The position numbers were made by a program, and so were the translations under genes. From assembly GCF_954871325.1 (NCBI RefSeq), contig NC_088775.1, forward strand, positions 34,015,561 through 34,079,560: a stretch of DNA of 64,000 nucleotides, given 5' to 3'. Under the pieces are notes generated by a model. The model saw only the letters and a list, made by a program, of their open reading frames with translations. It was not told where the DNA came from and did no database searches. How positions within the stretch are numbered: the first letter of the stretch is position 1; each line of letters begins with the position of its first letter. Origin of the DNA: Gordionus sp. m RMFG-2023 (lineage: Eukaryota; Nematomorpha; Gordioida; Chordodea; Parachordodidae). This document shows positions 46,590 to 57,289 of this stretch, piece after piece.

Positions 46590-47020
46590 TGAGGATTGGA
46601 AGGGAACCAGTACTAGTGTGTTTTGATAACGAAGTGCCAGTGATATTGGCCGTTGACGCTTCGAATAGGGGTGTGGGTGGTGCGCTATTACATTGTAAAT
46701 ACGAATTGGAGAGACCTATTTTATTTTTCTCAAGAATCTTTAGAGAGGCCGAGACAAGATATTCAGTGATCGAGCAAGAAGCGCTAGCGGTTATATTTGG
46801 ATTGACTAAATGTCGGGAATACTTGATCGGACGTCGATTTGTCATATATACGGATCACAAGCCCTTAGTTCATCTTTTCAGGAAGGACAACAAGGAGCTC
46901 ATGTTGTCGCCAAGGTTGCAGCGATGGCTATTGCTGCTAGGCAGTTTCGACGTGCAAGTGAAATACCGACGAGGAAGAGAAAATTACTTACCGGATATTC
47001 TTTCTAGATGTGGAGCGGGA
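46590..47020 (+). CDS. RNase H region (Gypsy-type element)
   Basis: LAVDASNRGVGGALL, then ETRYSVIEQEALAVIFGL, REYLIGRRFVIYTDHKPLVH, and RLQRWLLLLGSFDVQVKYRR with the ending NYLPDILSR. These are the D, E and D residues and tail of Ty3/Gypsy RNase H, which removes the RNA strand during copying. Confidence 0.95.
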
Positions 47021-47269
47021 GAGGATTGCGAAACGAGTAGGTCGAAAGATATGGATGAAGAGGATGAGCACGGGTTGATTAGAGCGATAGTCGGAATATC
47101 TAAAGGAGGACCAGTTGCATGGGAACAACTCAAAAATGCTACTTTAAAAGATCGCGAGTTGACGAGAATCAAAGCGTGCATATTGGGTCGGAAGCAATGG
47201 CGAGATGGGGACAAAAAGTTCAAGCAAGTAGAGAAAGAGCTAACGATAGTGGACGAGTGTGTGGTACGA

Positions 47270-48205
47270 GGATGTCGGGGAGTGGTGCCGTCCAGATTAC
47301 GGGAGGCAGTAAAGGCAATGATCCATGCTGGACATCAGGGTATGGAACGAATGAAACAATGGGGGCGGGAATACGTATGGTGGCCTGGCATGAATAAAGA
47401 AATCGAGAATATGGTGAGAAGTTGTGAAATGTGTAATTCATGGGCAAGTATGCCTCGAAAGGACAAGAAAAGTATTTGGCCTAGGGCTACTCGACCATGG
47501 GAAAGAGTGCACTTAGACTTTTTCGACTTCGAAAATAAAATATATCTCCTCGTGGTGGACGCTTACTCAAAATGGGTAGAGTATCAAGAAGTAAAGGGGT
47601 TAACAACGCAAGTAGTAATTAAGACGTTAAAAGATCTTTGGGCAAAATTTGGGGTAGCGGAAATAGTCGTGTCGGATGGAGGACCCGCTTTCATAAGTAA
47701 ACAATTTAAAGTGTTTTGTACTGAAACTGGGGCGAGACACATTTTGGCGCCTCCTTACCACCCAAGCTCAAATGGGCAGGCGGAAAGGATGGTGGCGGTG
47801 GTGAAAAGTTGGTTGAGGAAGTCGAAATATGGGGGTGGAGAGATTTGGATAGCGATTGCATATTATAACAATAGTCGAAAGGGAGAGGAATTGTCCCCAG
47901 CAGAAAAGTTTTTGGGCCGTAGAACTCGTATTCAGTTGGATTTCTTAAGACCCAAACCGGCGCAGGAGGAAAATTCAATGGATAATCAGTGTGAATTTGT
48001 GAATGGTCAGACCATATGGGCGAGAATTTTTGGAGGTACCCGAAAATGGGAGTCAGGAATAATTATACAGAACATGGGGCATAAAATGGTGAGAGTAAAA
48101 TTCGTTGACGGAAAGGAAGGAGTTAGACACGTAGAACAGATACGGAAGAGAGTAGAGTCTGAAAGATTGAGATCCAGCCATGATGCGGCGAGGAGAGAGG
48201 GATAG
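47270..48205 (+). CDS. Integrase region (Gypsy-type element)
   Basis: Zinc-binding H..H..C..C (HAGHQGMERMK...CEMCNSW), the catalytic core with VHLDFFDF, VVSDGGPAFISKQF and HPSSNGQAERMV (the D-D-E triad), then a basic C-terminal part. It inserts the cDNA; 5-bp staggered joining matches the 5-bp target duplication. Confidence 0.95.
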   Translation, partial: GCRGVVPSRLREAVKAMIHAGHQGMERMKQWGREYVWWPGMNKEIENMVRSCEMCNSWASMPRKDKKSIWPRATRPWERVHLDFFDFENKIYLLVVDAYSKWVEYQEVKGLTTQVVIKTLKDLWAKFGVAEIVVSDGGPAFISKQFKVFCTETGARHILAPPYHPSSNGQAERMVAVVKSWLRKSKYGGGEIWIAIAYYNNSRKGEELSPAEKFLGRRTRIQLDFLRPKPAQEENSMDNQCEFVNGQTIWARIFGGTRKWESGIIIQNMGHKMVRVKFVDGKEGVRHVEQIRKRVESERLRSSHDAARREG

Positions 48206-49273
48206 ATATCTTAGCAATTCTCGAGTTAAAGCACATAGAAAATAATAATACTAATAATGATAATTAACCCAAGATGGTAATACCTCCGCAATTCCGAGAT
48301 TAAATCAAATTTTAAAAAAAAATCGATAATGATAATTAACCCAAGTTAGTAATACCTCCGCAATTCCGGAATTACATCACATTAATAAAAAAAACAAAAT
48401 AAATATTAATTAACCCGAGATAGTAATACCTCCGCAATTACGGGATTAAATCACATTTAATAAAAAAAGGGGATCAATAATAATAATGGTAACCGGTGCT
48501 AATAATGTTGGAGGTTAAGGGGCTATATATATATATAAAAAAAAAACTTTCGTGATTCTCGAGTTAAAGCACATAGAAAATAATAATACTAATAATGATA
48601 ATTAACCCAAGATGGTAATACCTCCGCAGTTCCGAGATTAAATCAAATTTAATTTAAAAAAAAAATCGATAATGATAATTAACCCAAGATATTAATACCT
48701 CCGCAATTACGGGATTACATCACATTTAATAAAAAATGAAATAAATATCAATGATATCAGTTAGTCAATGATTTCGTGATTCGGGGAATAAAGCGAGTAT
48801 TTTTTTTTTCTAAAAAAAGGGGGAACTTAGTTAGAGTGCCAATAAATAATGCACAAAAAGTTAAAAATGTTGGGTATGTTAACCAAAGTAATAAATTAAA
48901 GTAAGGGATAATTTTGGGAGATGTCGGGATCGTAAATCAAAAGTTGGAAATAGAACTTGTATATAGTTGGAGAATAGAATAAAAAGGAGTGACAATTGGA
49001 CTAGGAAACAAATAAAAAATGGTTCCAAGTTGGACTGAAACACGGAAAAGATTTCGGCAATGACAGTTGGAAGCGAGACACAAAACAAGGAAGGTTCCAA
49101 TAATTGGGCTTTAAAAGGGGAATTTTATAAATGCAAAATTATAATTTTTTTTTTGTATAATTGTTAATTTTGTTAAAGAAAATTTTCCTGTATTTATTCA
49201 TTTTGACCCAAAAGAAAAGTGAGTGAAAACTGTTATTAATTTTTTTTATATTATACCTTTTTCTTAAAAAAGA
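48206..49273 (+). repeat. Non-coding repeat block between integrase and the 3' ORF
   Basis: About five copies of a 75-90 bp unit (TTAACCCAAGATGGTAATAC, CTCCGCAATTCCG, ATTAAATCACATTTAAT) lie at 48,220-48,760. Some are grouped in a larger direct repeat (48,217 and 48,551) that starts CTCGAGTTAAAGCACATAG. The rest to 49,273 is A+T-rich and non-coding; the small minus-strand frame there shows no motif. Confidence 0.85.
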
Positions 49274-49879
49274 ATGTCGGGGAGGCATCGGTGTATATAT
49301 TGGGAGAATTTAACCATTAGAATAAGTATTTACCGAGGATATGTTAAAGAGGATGGGCGACCAATCTCGCCTTCGATTTACCGAAACATAATAGACCATT
49401 CGCCTCCAATACGCCGGAGCAGTAGATCGGTCCAAAGGGGAGTGTCCGGAATAATAACGAATAATTTAGATCACTCCGAATTACCGGAGCCCCGGCACCT
49501 CAGCATGCGCTCGAGGAGGAGACGTTCTTGTTACTTGTGTGGTTCGCCTAGTCATTTGCGAATGCGGTGCCCCCGTGGGCCAAATCGTAGGCAAGACTTA
49601 AATGATAATAGGGAAACGACGAGCCACAGAAGCCGAAGCCCGGGAAGGAGCGACGCACGCCCAGTTAGGACCATTTTGCCGCCTTTGACGATAGGGGCAA
49701 TGCCGCAACAAGATCAATCCATAACTGCGATGGGGCGACCGGTGGTGATTATTGAGCCGTTTCGAGAAGAAACGCCGGAGGCGAGTCCCAGGGCCTATTA
49801 CGCTGAAGAGTGGCCGATGGTTGATTTGTCGGCCTCTGAGATTCAGGAATTGTTGGAGGATGTAATGGGACCAGAATAA
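49274..49879 (+). CDS. 3' ORF of the Gypsy-type element: arginine-rich protein with a zinc knuckle
   Basis: A 201-codon frame of strikingly higher G+C than its surroundings starts MSGRHRCIYWENLTIRIS. Arginine- and serine-rich stretches surround a single CCHC knuckle (CYLCGSPSHLRMRC, about residues 86-99), then SRSPGRSDARP and an acidic C-terminus (LSASEIQELLEDVMGPE). No signal peptide or membrane segment is visible, so it is not an envelope gene. The knuckle and basic patches suggest RNA binding, perhaps a displaced nucleocapsid-like or regulatory protein. I do not recognise a family. Confidence 0.7.
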   Translation: MSGRHRCIYWENLTIRISIYRGYVKEDGRPISPSIYRNIIDHSPPIRRSSRSVQRGVSGIITNNLDHSELPEPRHLSMRSRRRRSCYLCGSPSHLRMRCPRGPNRRQDLNDNRETTSHRSRSPGRSDARPVRTILPPLTIGAMPQQDQSITAMGRPVVIIEPFREETPEASPRAYYAEEWPMVDLSASEIQELLEDVMGPE

Positions 49880-50149
49880 ATTTTACAAATTTTGTAATAA
49901 TAAAACAATTTTTTTTTAAATATCATTTTCCTTAATAGATTTTCGGGAATAATTAAAATAGGATATTAATATATGTAGTAAAACTTTTAAAATATTTTAC
50001 ATCATATATTTTTTTTTATTTATGTTAACATATGTAGAGAATAATAATTACATTTTGATTTTATGTACAAAACCCCCCTGTTTGTCTTTGTTAAACAACA
50101 ATTTTAATTTTTTTTTTGTATGTTCAAGGGTTTTCATTTAATGGGGGCG

Positions 50150-50541
50150 TGTTATAAATAGTTTTATTTTTTTTTGTATGAGTCATGAAATATTTTTTTT
50201 TTGTTTGGAATTTTATTTTTAATATTTTTTTTTAGTTTCGCGCAGTCATCATGAACATTATTATATAAATATTTTTAATATTTATTATGTAAAAAATAAT
50301 TTAATATTTATAAAAAAAATAATCATATATAAACTAAAAAAAAAGTGGAAATTCATTTTTATTATTAATTATATTTTTTTTTATATATTGTTTTAAAGAA
50401 AAATAAAGACGAGATATTATTCCTTGTTGTGAAATTAAAAAAAAAGAAGATATTATTCCTTGTTGTGAAATTAATAAAAAAAAGGTAAAAAAAAATAATA
50501 AACTGTTAAGTTAAACGTTTCTGTGCAGAGAAACTTTGAAA
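50150..50541 (+). repeat. 3' LTR of the Gypsy-type element
   Basis: 392 bp, starting TGTTATAAATAG and preceded by the purine-rich ATGGGGGCG. It ends CTTTGAAA immediately before the ATTAG flank. Confidence 0.95.
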
Positions 50542-50546
50542 ATTAG

Positions 50547-51463
50547 GAAGAGAAAAAAATTCTCTATCGTTGTATGTTAAGAAATTTTAAAAAAATATAT
50601 TTTGAGTGTTTTTTATTTTTGGCGCCATATTTTTAACGGTCAATAGCTGGAAAACGGTAATGGTAAATCGAGTTTGAAACGGTACAAATCAGTACAAATC
50701 AATGCCGTTTTAAAAATTTGAAAAATGTCAAATTTTGAATATCGGGGGGCTAACTTCACGCTATTATATAAGGTTTAAAATTTGATTTCCGAAATAAATA
50801 ATGAAGATAAAGCTTAATTTGAGGCATCATTAGGAAGAGAAAAAAATTCTATATCGTTGTACGCTAAAAAATATAAAATAAAAAAAAATTTTGAGTGTTT
50901 TTTATTTGGCGCCATATTTTTAACGGTCAATAGCTGGAAAAAGGTAATGGTACAAATCGAGTTTGAAACTGCACAAATCAATCCCGTTTTAAAATTTGAA
51001 TATCGGGGGGGGGGGCTAACTTCACGCTATAATATAAGGTTTAAAATTTGATTTCCGAAATAAATAATGAAGATAAAGCTTTATTTGAGGCATCATTAGG
51101 AAGAGAAAAAAAAATTCTGTATCGTTGTACGTTAAAAAATTTAAAAAAAAAAATTTTGAGCGTTTTTTTTATTTTTGGCGCCATATTTTTAACGGTCAAT
51201 AGCTGGTAAACACTGATGGTACAAATCGAATTTAAAAAGGGTACAAATCATCCTATATCGACCTATACACATTTTATTTTTAAATTCAAAAGTTAACGGG
51301 GGGGGGGGCTGTCGTGATGTTGCCCCCCCCCCATTTTGCTCTTTGAATATCTCCAAAATGATGATGCTACAAATCGAACTGAAAACGGTACAAATTGAAT
51401 ACAAATCAGTCCAACTGATAAACCATTGAAAATTTAAAAGTGTGGGGCCAACTTCGCGGACCT
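50547..51463. repeat. Foldback right arm, outer part (three tandem units and terminal segment)
   Basis: GGCGCCATATTTTTAACGG marks lie at 50,621, 50,908 and 51,177. The sequence then enters the terminal segment that mirrors 40,386-40,620, including CAGTCCAACTGATAAACC and the end CGCGGACCT. It is the direct continuation of the arm broken at 42,745. Confidence 0.92.
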
Positions 51464-51750
51464 AGATTATTACTTTTAAATCATGTGATTCTTTTGTTTA
51501 TGAAAAAGAATATTAAATGTTATGAAATTATGGAATCTTAGAATATTATTTATGATTGCGTTTGTTTTGACATAAAGAAAATATACAATTTTGAATTAAA
51601 AATTCAATTTATTAAAAATCATATACAAATATGAGAAAATATTATTATTCAAAAATTAACATTATAATATAAAGAATATAAAAATGTCATATATAAGTTT
51701 AAGTTAAAAAAAAAGATTGATAATGTATGTTTTTATAAAAAGAAAAAATA
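51464..51750. other. Short spacer, likely LINE 3' untranslated part
   Basis: A+T-rich. It lies directly after the LINE copy A stop codon (minus strand), so it is probably its 3' untranslated region up to the foldback insertion point. Confidence 0.4.
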
Positions 51751-53290
51751 TCAAGTGGCGAGGTCGGGCCATGATGTTTTAAATATTTGGTTAGATCTAA
51801 TTATAGATAGGGCGATTTTCTGCTTGAGTTTATAAAATAGAGAAAGGTCTGATTTTTTTATTGATTTGGATATTATTTTGAAGAGATCTAATGCCGCTTG
51901 TCCAAAAGTGCAGGTTGATGTAGCTGCTATGGGAACAAAGTGGTTGTCACACATTAGGTGTGAGTATTTTATATTTTTTAGAGATTCGTCTCTGTTAAGG
52001 GGATCATGCGAATTATTAGATGGAGCCATGGGATCAATGCAGGTAAAATCTCACATTAAAGTTAAAAAAGGTACGATTGTTTTGCCGTCAGGGCGTTTTT
52101 TATCTAAAAAAGATGTTGGTTCTAAAATACAGGGAAAATTGGCTTTATTTAAAAAAGAAGCTATTATTGTATTTATTTTATCATGTCGGCTGATTTTTGA
52201 TATAAATTTAAAGTAAAGAGCGTATCTCCCATGCGCGTCTGCCGATTGATTGCATTTAATGCAAATATAATGGTTTAGGAAAGGTACGCCAAATCGTAAA
52301 TTGATTGCATAACGAAAAGCGTCGTTATCTATTAACTGGTTATTTAAAATGCTGGGATATGAATCTAACCATTCATGGACAGAGTTGTTGAAATTAAGTG
52401 ATCTTAGGAGGGATCTATATTGGTGATCATCTCTTAAGTTGAGGTAAGCTAAGGAACAAGATACCAATCCTTGATCCCAATCTTTTTGTTACGTTAAATC
52501 TGGTGGGGCTGTGTTTGGTAAGACATTAATATTCCAACAACGTAAGGCTTCATCTAATAAATTATCTTTATCGATGGTATTAATTTGCGAGGTAATATTT
52601 TTTACTGATAAGGTTGATGAGATGAAGGAAACAAGGGGCTATACTTAATGCCGATCATAGGCATAGTCCTCCGGATTTACAAGGGAGAGTTGCTTGAAGC
52701 CATTAATTAGAATCGAGTAATAACTCTGTCATCATTTGTAATATCTTTTGTTCGTATTCTTTTAAAAGAATTTTAAAAGAGAAGGCACCAGAAGTTTTCA
52801 AACAATACTGGATTTGTGGTATTAAAAGGGCGTTTTGAGAATGTAATATGATTGATGGATGGGTAATTTTTTTAAGATCGATAGTTTTGGGAATAGTGGT
52901 TGAAGGTGATTATTTAAAAAATTAAAAACTCCCTCTGCACCTCCCAATGAAGCTCCTAATATACTGAAATCTTGTAAGGGTGTCCGTCTAAAGTTATCTA
53001 ATATGGTGTCTGTTGGAGGCGGAGAAGGATAAATTTCACATTTATTTATATTTAAGGATAAATTATTTGTTGATTATATCTAGAAAATTCTGGATTGAAG
53101 AAATGGTCCCCGATATAGTACAATCGTCAAGGTACCAAACGTGTAGATTGAGTTTGCATGAGAGAGCAATATCACTTATTAGGTGTTTAAGGATATAGCA
53201 AATATCCCGGGAAACTATAATTGATGAGAATTTGTGGGAAAGATGAGAAAATATAAAAACAACGGGAAATTTCCCCTAAAAAATTATTCT
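51751..53290 (-). pseudogene. RLE-type LINE, C-terminal half of RT plus endonuclease (copy A)
   Basis: Minus strand, N to C: LISDIALSCKLNLHVWYLDD (catalytic YLDD at 53,133-53,144) then CTISGT; LSLNINKCEIYPSPP; GGL.L-SALSIAP (about 52,660); ALRCWNINVLPNTAPPDLT and QKDWDQGLVSCSLAYLNL; FRYAINLRFGVPFL; the zinc-knuckle region CIKCNQSADAHGRYALYF; SRHDKIN; LEPTSFLDKKRPDGKTIVPF; DFTCIDPMAPSNN; KYSHLMCDNHFVPIA; and a natural stop at 51,751. The C..C..H then RH..N and KRPDG..D layout is the restriction-like endonuclease of R2-type LINEs. A TGA at 52,051 replaces the tryptophan normally before DxTC, a TAA lies near 52,487, and a frame change lies near 52,670. The knuckle's last residues are lost. Dead, but the best-preserved copy. 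Confidence 0.88.
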
Positions 53291-53468
53291 ACAAGTCAAT
53301 ATTGATTATTTTTTCATGTTTTATCTAAAATATATAAACTATTATGTTATTGAAACATGTATGATATAATTTCAATTATTTAATTTGTTATTTTCGTTTG
53401 AAACGATTCCAGATCTCTAAAATCGAGCAATTTCTCATTTGTCTCACAACATCTAAATTAGTGTTGTT
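53291..53468. other. Short A+T-rich spacer
   Basis: Nothing recognised beyond the worn 5' side of LINE copy A. Confidence 0.35.
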
Positions 53469-53476
53469 GTTACTTG

Positions 53477-54312
53477 TAGGCCTAAAACGAATTATTTGTT
53501 ATTTGATATTCGAATCGAATATGAATAATGAGGAAAATTATTCGTATTATTCGAAATTATTTATATATAAATATTCGTAATTATTCGCAAATATTTTATT
53601 GCAAGTAAAATAAAAAGAAGTAATTAAATTTTCCTAGTGGATATCATTTCGTTTTATTTTATTTCCTATTATCAAATATCAAATCATAACAAGTTATATT
53701 TGCTAAAAAAGTTTAATGGAAGAAAAGGAAAAGCTTCAAAGTAAAATATAATTATTTTATTTTGATTGTTTCTCTTTAATCATTTTTGATGTTATGAACA
53801 AGTCAAAACATTTTTATAGAGTGTGCCTCTTTCCCATATTCTCGAGCTCCTGACAGATAAATAACTAAATTTTTTTGACTAGTTCTTATTATTTGATTAG
53901 GAAAATCCTTTTCCCATTTAGTAACCTTATTTTTGGCAAATTTTAAAGACAATCTAATTAAGATAGTGCATTATAATATCTTCATCCTCTATTACATTGT
54001 CATAATCACCTCTAAAAATTATATTAATAATTAAATAAAGGAAATTTATGCTACTAAAGTATTTTTAATAAATAAAATCTATAATGAAATACTTTCTAAA
54101 ATTTTGTTATATTTTATATTCAAAAATGACAATTAGTTTAGAGAATCCTTAAAAGTGTCTTAAACATCTGTAAAAAATTTTTTTGCAAAATATTTTATAA
54201 GCTTTAGAAAAATTTTTGAATCGAATATTCGACGAATACGAATAATGATTTTATTATTCGTACGAATACGAATAGCGCAATTATTAGATTCGATTCGTTT
54301 TTTATAGGCCTA
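53477..54312 (-). mobile_element. 836-bp TIR element with TAGGCCTA ends, exact TSD
   Basis: The ends TAGGCCTA..AAACGAA are inverted repeats. The 8-bp target duplication GTTACTTG is exact (53,469-53,476 and 54,313-54,320). Just inside, ATTCGAATCG and ATTCGTATTATTCG words repeat on both sides. On the minus strand the interior reads KFAKNKVTKWEKDFPNQIIR near 53,930, which may be a leftover transposase exon; the family is not certain. The TAG start and 8-bp duplication fit the hAT superfamily. Confidence 0.9.
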
Positions 54313-54551
54313 GTTACTTGTAACAATTTTGGCAAAAAATAACTGCTAATCCTTTATCAACAAGTTCGTTGTCTTTAATATTAAATCCGCAATAACGAAT
54401 AATGATTTTATTATTCGTACGAATACGAATAGCGCAATTATTAGATTCGATTCGTTTTTTATAGGCCTAGTTACTTGTAACAATTTTGGCAAAAAATAAC
54501 TGCTAATCCTTTATCAACAAGTTCGTTGTCTTTAATATTAAATCCGCAATA
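54238..54551. repeat. 157-bp tandem duplication covering the element's right end
   Basis: 54,238-54,394 and 54,395-54,551 are identical as far as I can read. The unit contains the last 75 bp of the TAGGCCTA element, its right target duplicate and about 80 bp of flanking DNA. The duplication therefore happened after the element inserted, and recently, unless it is an assembly error. Confidence 0.95.
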
Positions 54552-57009
54552 CCTTGGGTTAAGTATATGAGCAGGGTAATATGTCCCGGCAACAAAATAT
54601 TTTCCAATTTTTTTTTATATTGTTCGATCTCTATAATTTCGTTCCGTACGAGATTTTCCTGATATGAATAAGTGCTTCTGGACGTCAGATAATTTTGATT
54701 TATCCACTTCGACTTCCTCTATTTGTGTAGAAATGACTTTATAAAATTACATAGATGTGCAACATCATTTAAAAAAACTCCTTATCAAGAATAGTAAGTC
54801 TCCTATCTCTATAAAAATATGGCGTATTACCGCAAAATATCTTTATTTTTTAAGACTATTAATTGTCATAACTATAGTGTCCAAAGAGTTGAGTGGGATA
54901 GGCAACTTTAAGGAAACAATTCTATTTTTATCTCTAGTTGTTTTTCTTTAAATGTGTAAAAGAATGTTAAATTTAACATATTTTATAATAATTTGGGCTT
55001 TCGCTACTCAAATTTAAATTGGCAATATTTTTCCAGCTTTCTTCATTAATTGCAATATTTATTCTAATGTTAAATTTTGGTGTTTCCTATTTCTATAATT
55101 ACTTAAATAAATTCACTAGATATATATATATATATATAATATATATATATATTCTCCTTTATGCATATTAGTTCCTGTTTCAATTAATTTATAGAAAATA
55201 AGACTTGGGATTGCTATAATAAAATTTATAATACATTCCACTTATTTTTCCACCCATCAAGGGTCAAATTTTTATTTTTACTTAACCTTTGGTAACTCTT
55301 TTCATATTCACTGTTTAACAAATTTTTATTGAATAAATATCTTGTTTTAAATGCTTGTTTTTAAAACTTGAAATAATTTATTCCAAATACACGTTGCATT
55401 GAAAACGAATAATTTAACATAAAAAATGGTGTTACGAAATTATCAATATATTTCATTAAATTATTTTTTCAGAAATTTATATTATTATTAGTTGAAAAAT
55501 AAGAAGGGAAGCTGGCCTTCTCCTATATCTTTTTAACCTTTAATCTTACTCCTTACCCTTATTTAAGTTATTATTAAAATTAAATATATTTTAATCAATA
55601 AAAAAATTTCCTTCCGATGAACATTACTAGAGTTAAGCTATTATTATATTATCGAAAATGAACGCATAAACAAAACACAATTATGATATATGAACCAAGA
55701 ATTTTATTTTTTAAATATGATAAAAATCCTGATTATTTGATCAAAAAAACAAAAAATAAAAATTGGGAAAACTATAGGGAAATTTCACTTGCATTACATC
55801 CCTAATTATTTTCCTATGAATTTCATTGTAGGTCCATTTATGTTATTTTTATAAAAATAATTTTAGTTTTTCACTTTTTTAAAAATAAAAACGCTTTTTT
55901 CTTAAAATTTTGAATTATAGACGTTATTTTTAAAAATTTAGTAACTTTTTTTTACTAATTTTTCTTTCAAATTTTTATTTATAGTGATATATTGTATACA
56001 TTTTTAGGGGAGATGGGGGGGGGGGCATTTTTATTAGCTCATAAAATAAATATGAATTAAATAAGTAGCCAGCAAGTAACACGTAAATATATAAAAAAAA
56101 TCGATTAGGTCCATTCAACCTGTCTATTCCATTAATTAAAAATACTTCGCTCATTGTTCTTTTAATTTTCCCCCATTAAGTATCTTTCCAATAAATATAT
56201 TAATTATAAATCGTAAAAGAGATAACAAATGTCCCACCGGTTATTGATTAGCTCGATTACCAAAATCTTTTTTTATATATCTCAACTCATTAATAATGCA
56301 AAAAAAGACATGACTGGTTTAATATTTAATAAATTAAAACAATTTATCATACCATATCATATCTCATTTTAATTTTTTTTCTTCTTTCTTTCTTTTTCTT
56401 TCTTTCTCCTTGATTCCCTCCCTCTCTTTTCACTAGCAATTAAAAAATATTTTTTTTATACCTTAGTATCTTTTTAACGACCTTCATATTTTAGAAAAAA
56501 ATTAGAGCCATAATTTATATACCATTTTTAGGTTTAAATATTAAAAAATAATTTCCAATCTAAAAAAATATTAAAAATGATAAATGTAAAACTAAAAGTT
56601 AATTATAAATGCAGTTCCTCATAAAAGGGGTCCTTTATTTTCTTATTTTTAAAAAATAATTAAATCATAATATATTAATTTACCTTAAATAGTTAGTGTT
56701 TTATATACGAAGGAATAATTAATAATGCCTTGACTTCGAATACGATATAAAAGCAATTTCCAATAAATAAAATTATGATAATTACGAACAATTTTATATG
56801 TACTTATATTATATTATCTACCTGCAAAAATAAATTATCATCTTCACCTATTTCTCTTGCTCTTTCTTCCCCATTATTTTATTTAATTATATTTATATAT
56901 AATGATGTAGAAACAAATGACTAGTTTATTATAAAAAATATATAATCATTTTTTTATAAAAATTCCTCGTTGATTTATTATTTATATTCAATAGTTTCTT
57001 TATTTGAGT
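54552..57009. other. A+T-rich spacer
   Basis: Contains a TA-dinucleotide run (55,120-55,152), a G-run (56,017-56,027) and a pyrimidine-rich stretch (56,370-56,425). The 64-codon frame at 54,757 has no recognisable motif. No gene was found. Confidence 0.4.
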
Positions 57010-57014
57010 AAATA

Positions 57015-57220
57015 TAAAAAATCTGCAGGCCCGGGCTGGGCTATATTCTAATTTTTTTAAATAATTTTTTTTTAAAAAAATACCCGGCCTTAAACCGAAT
57101 ATTTTGAATCGTCATTATTAGTTATAAAAATTAAAAATAAATAAATATATATTTAAAAAAATCCAGGCCGGGCCGAAAAACTTTTTAAAAAAAAATCGGA
57201 CCGGGCTGAGGCGATATGAT
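57015..57220. mobile_element. GC-rich element fragment (GGCCCGG/T-A-tract family)
   Basis: It begins CTGCAGGCCCGGGCTGGGC and continues with CCGGCC and GGCCGGGCC words separated by T/A tracts. The middle TTATTAGTTATAAAAATTAA matches the middle of the element at 23,494-23,848. Ends and target duplication are lost. Confidence 0.6.
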
Positions 57221-57289
57221 ATAAAAATATAATTTAGGAGAACAAATGAATAAAGATCTTTAAAAAAGATGTCTAAAAAAAGAGATCCC

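Larger units (their letters stand above)
42751..50541 (+). mobile_element. Ty3/Gypsy-type LTR retrotransposon, 7.8 kb, young and nearly whole
   Basis: The LTRs (42,751-43,141 and 50,150-50,541) are nearly identical. They are flanked by ATCAG and ATTAG, a 5-bp target duplication with one change, within a foldback unit. Order: 5' LTR, primer-site-like TGGTGCCGTGTTTATAC (from 43,144), 5' leader with tandem repeats, zinc-knuckle gag-like region, protease, glycine-rich repeat tract, RT, RNase H, integrase, non-coding tandem repeats, an arginine-rich zinc-knuckle ORF, purine tract ATGGGGGCG, 3' LTR. The order RT-RH-IN is that of Ty3/Gypsy (Metaviridae). Coding is spread over more than one frame with a handful of interruptions at most, some of which may be frame changes the family uses. 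It is treated as a recent fossil. Confidence 0.95.
40385..51463. mobile_element. Foldback-like element with long repeat-built arms (contains the Gypsy-type element)
   Basis: The outer ends are long inverted repeats: AGGTACGTGAAGTTGGCCC at 40,386 and, read inward from 51,463, AGGTCCGCGAAGTTGGCCC. The similarity runs for hundreds of bases (for example GGTTTATCAGTTGGACTG in both). The flanks carry AGATTATT (40,377-40,384 and 51,464-51,471), and a 9-bp reading AGATTATT(G/A) makes the two ends symmetrical. Left arm: about 40,385-41,185. Core: about 41,186-41,300, A+T-rich and non-coding. Right arm: about 41,300-42,745 plus 50,547-51,463. Without the LTR element it would be about 3.3 kb. This is the design of foldback elements (FB of Drosophila, 9-bp duplications). 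No transposase is encoded. Confidence 0.85.

Noticed and set aside
40385-51463. Polinton/Maverick, because of the long inverted repeats starting AG
   Set aside because: No integrase of that type, polymerase B or capsid genes; the coding belongs to a nested LTR element, and the flanks do not give a 6-bp duplication.
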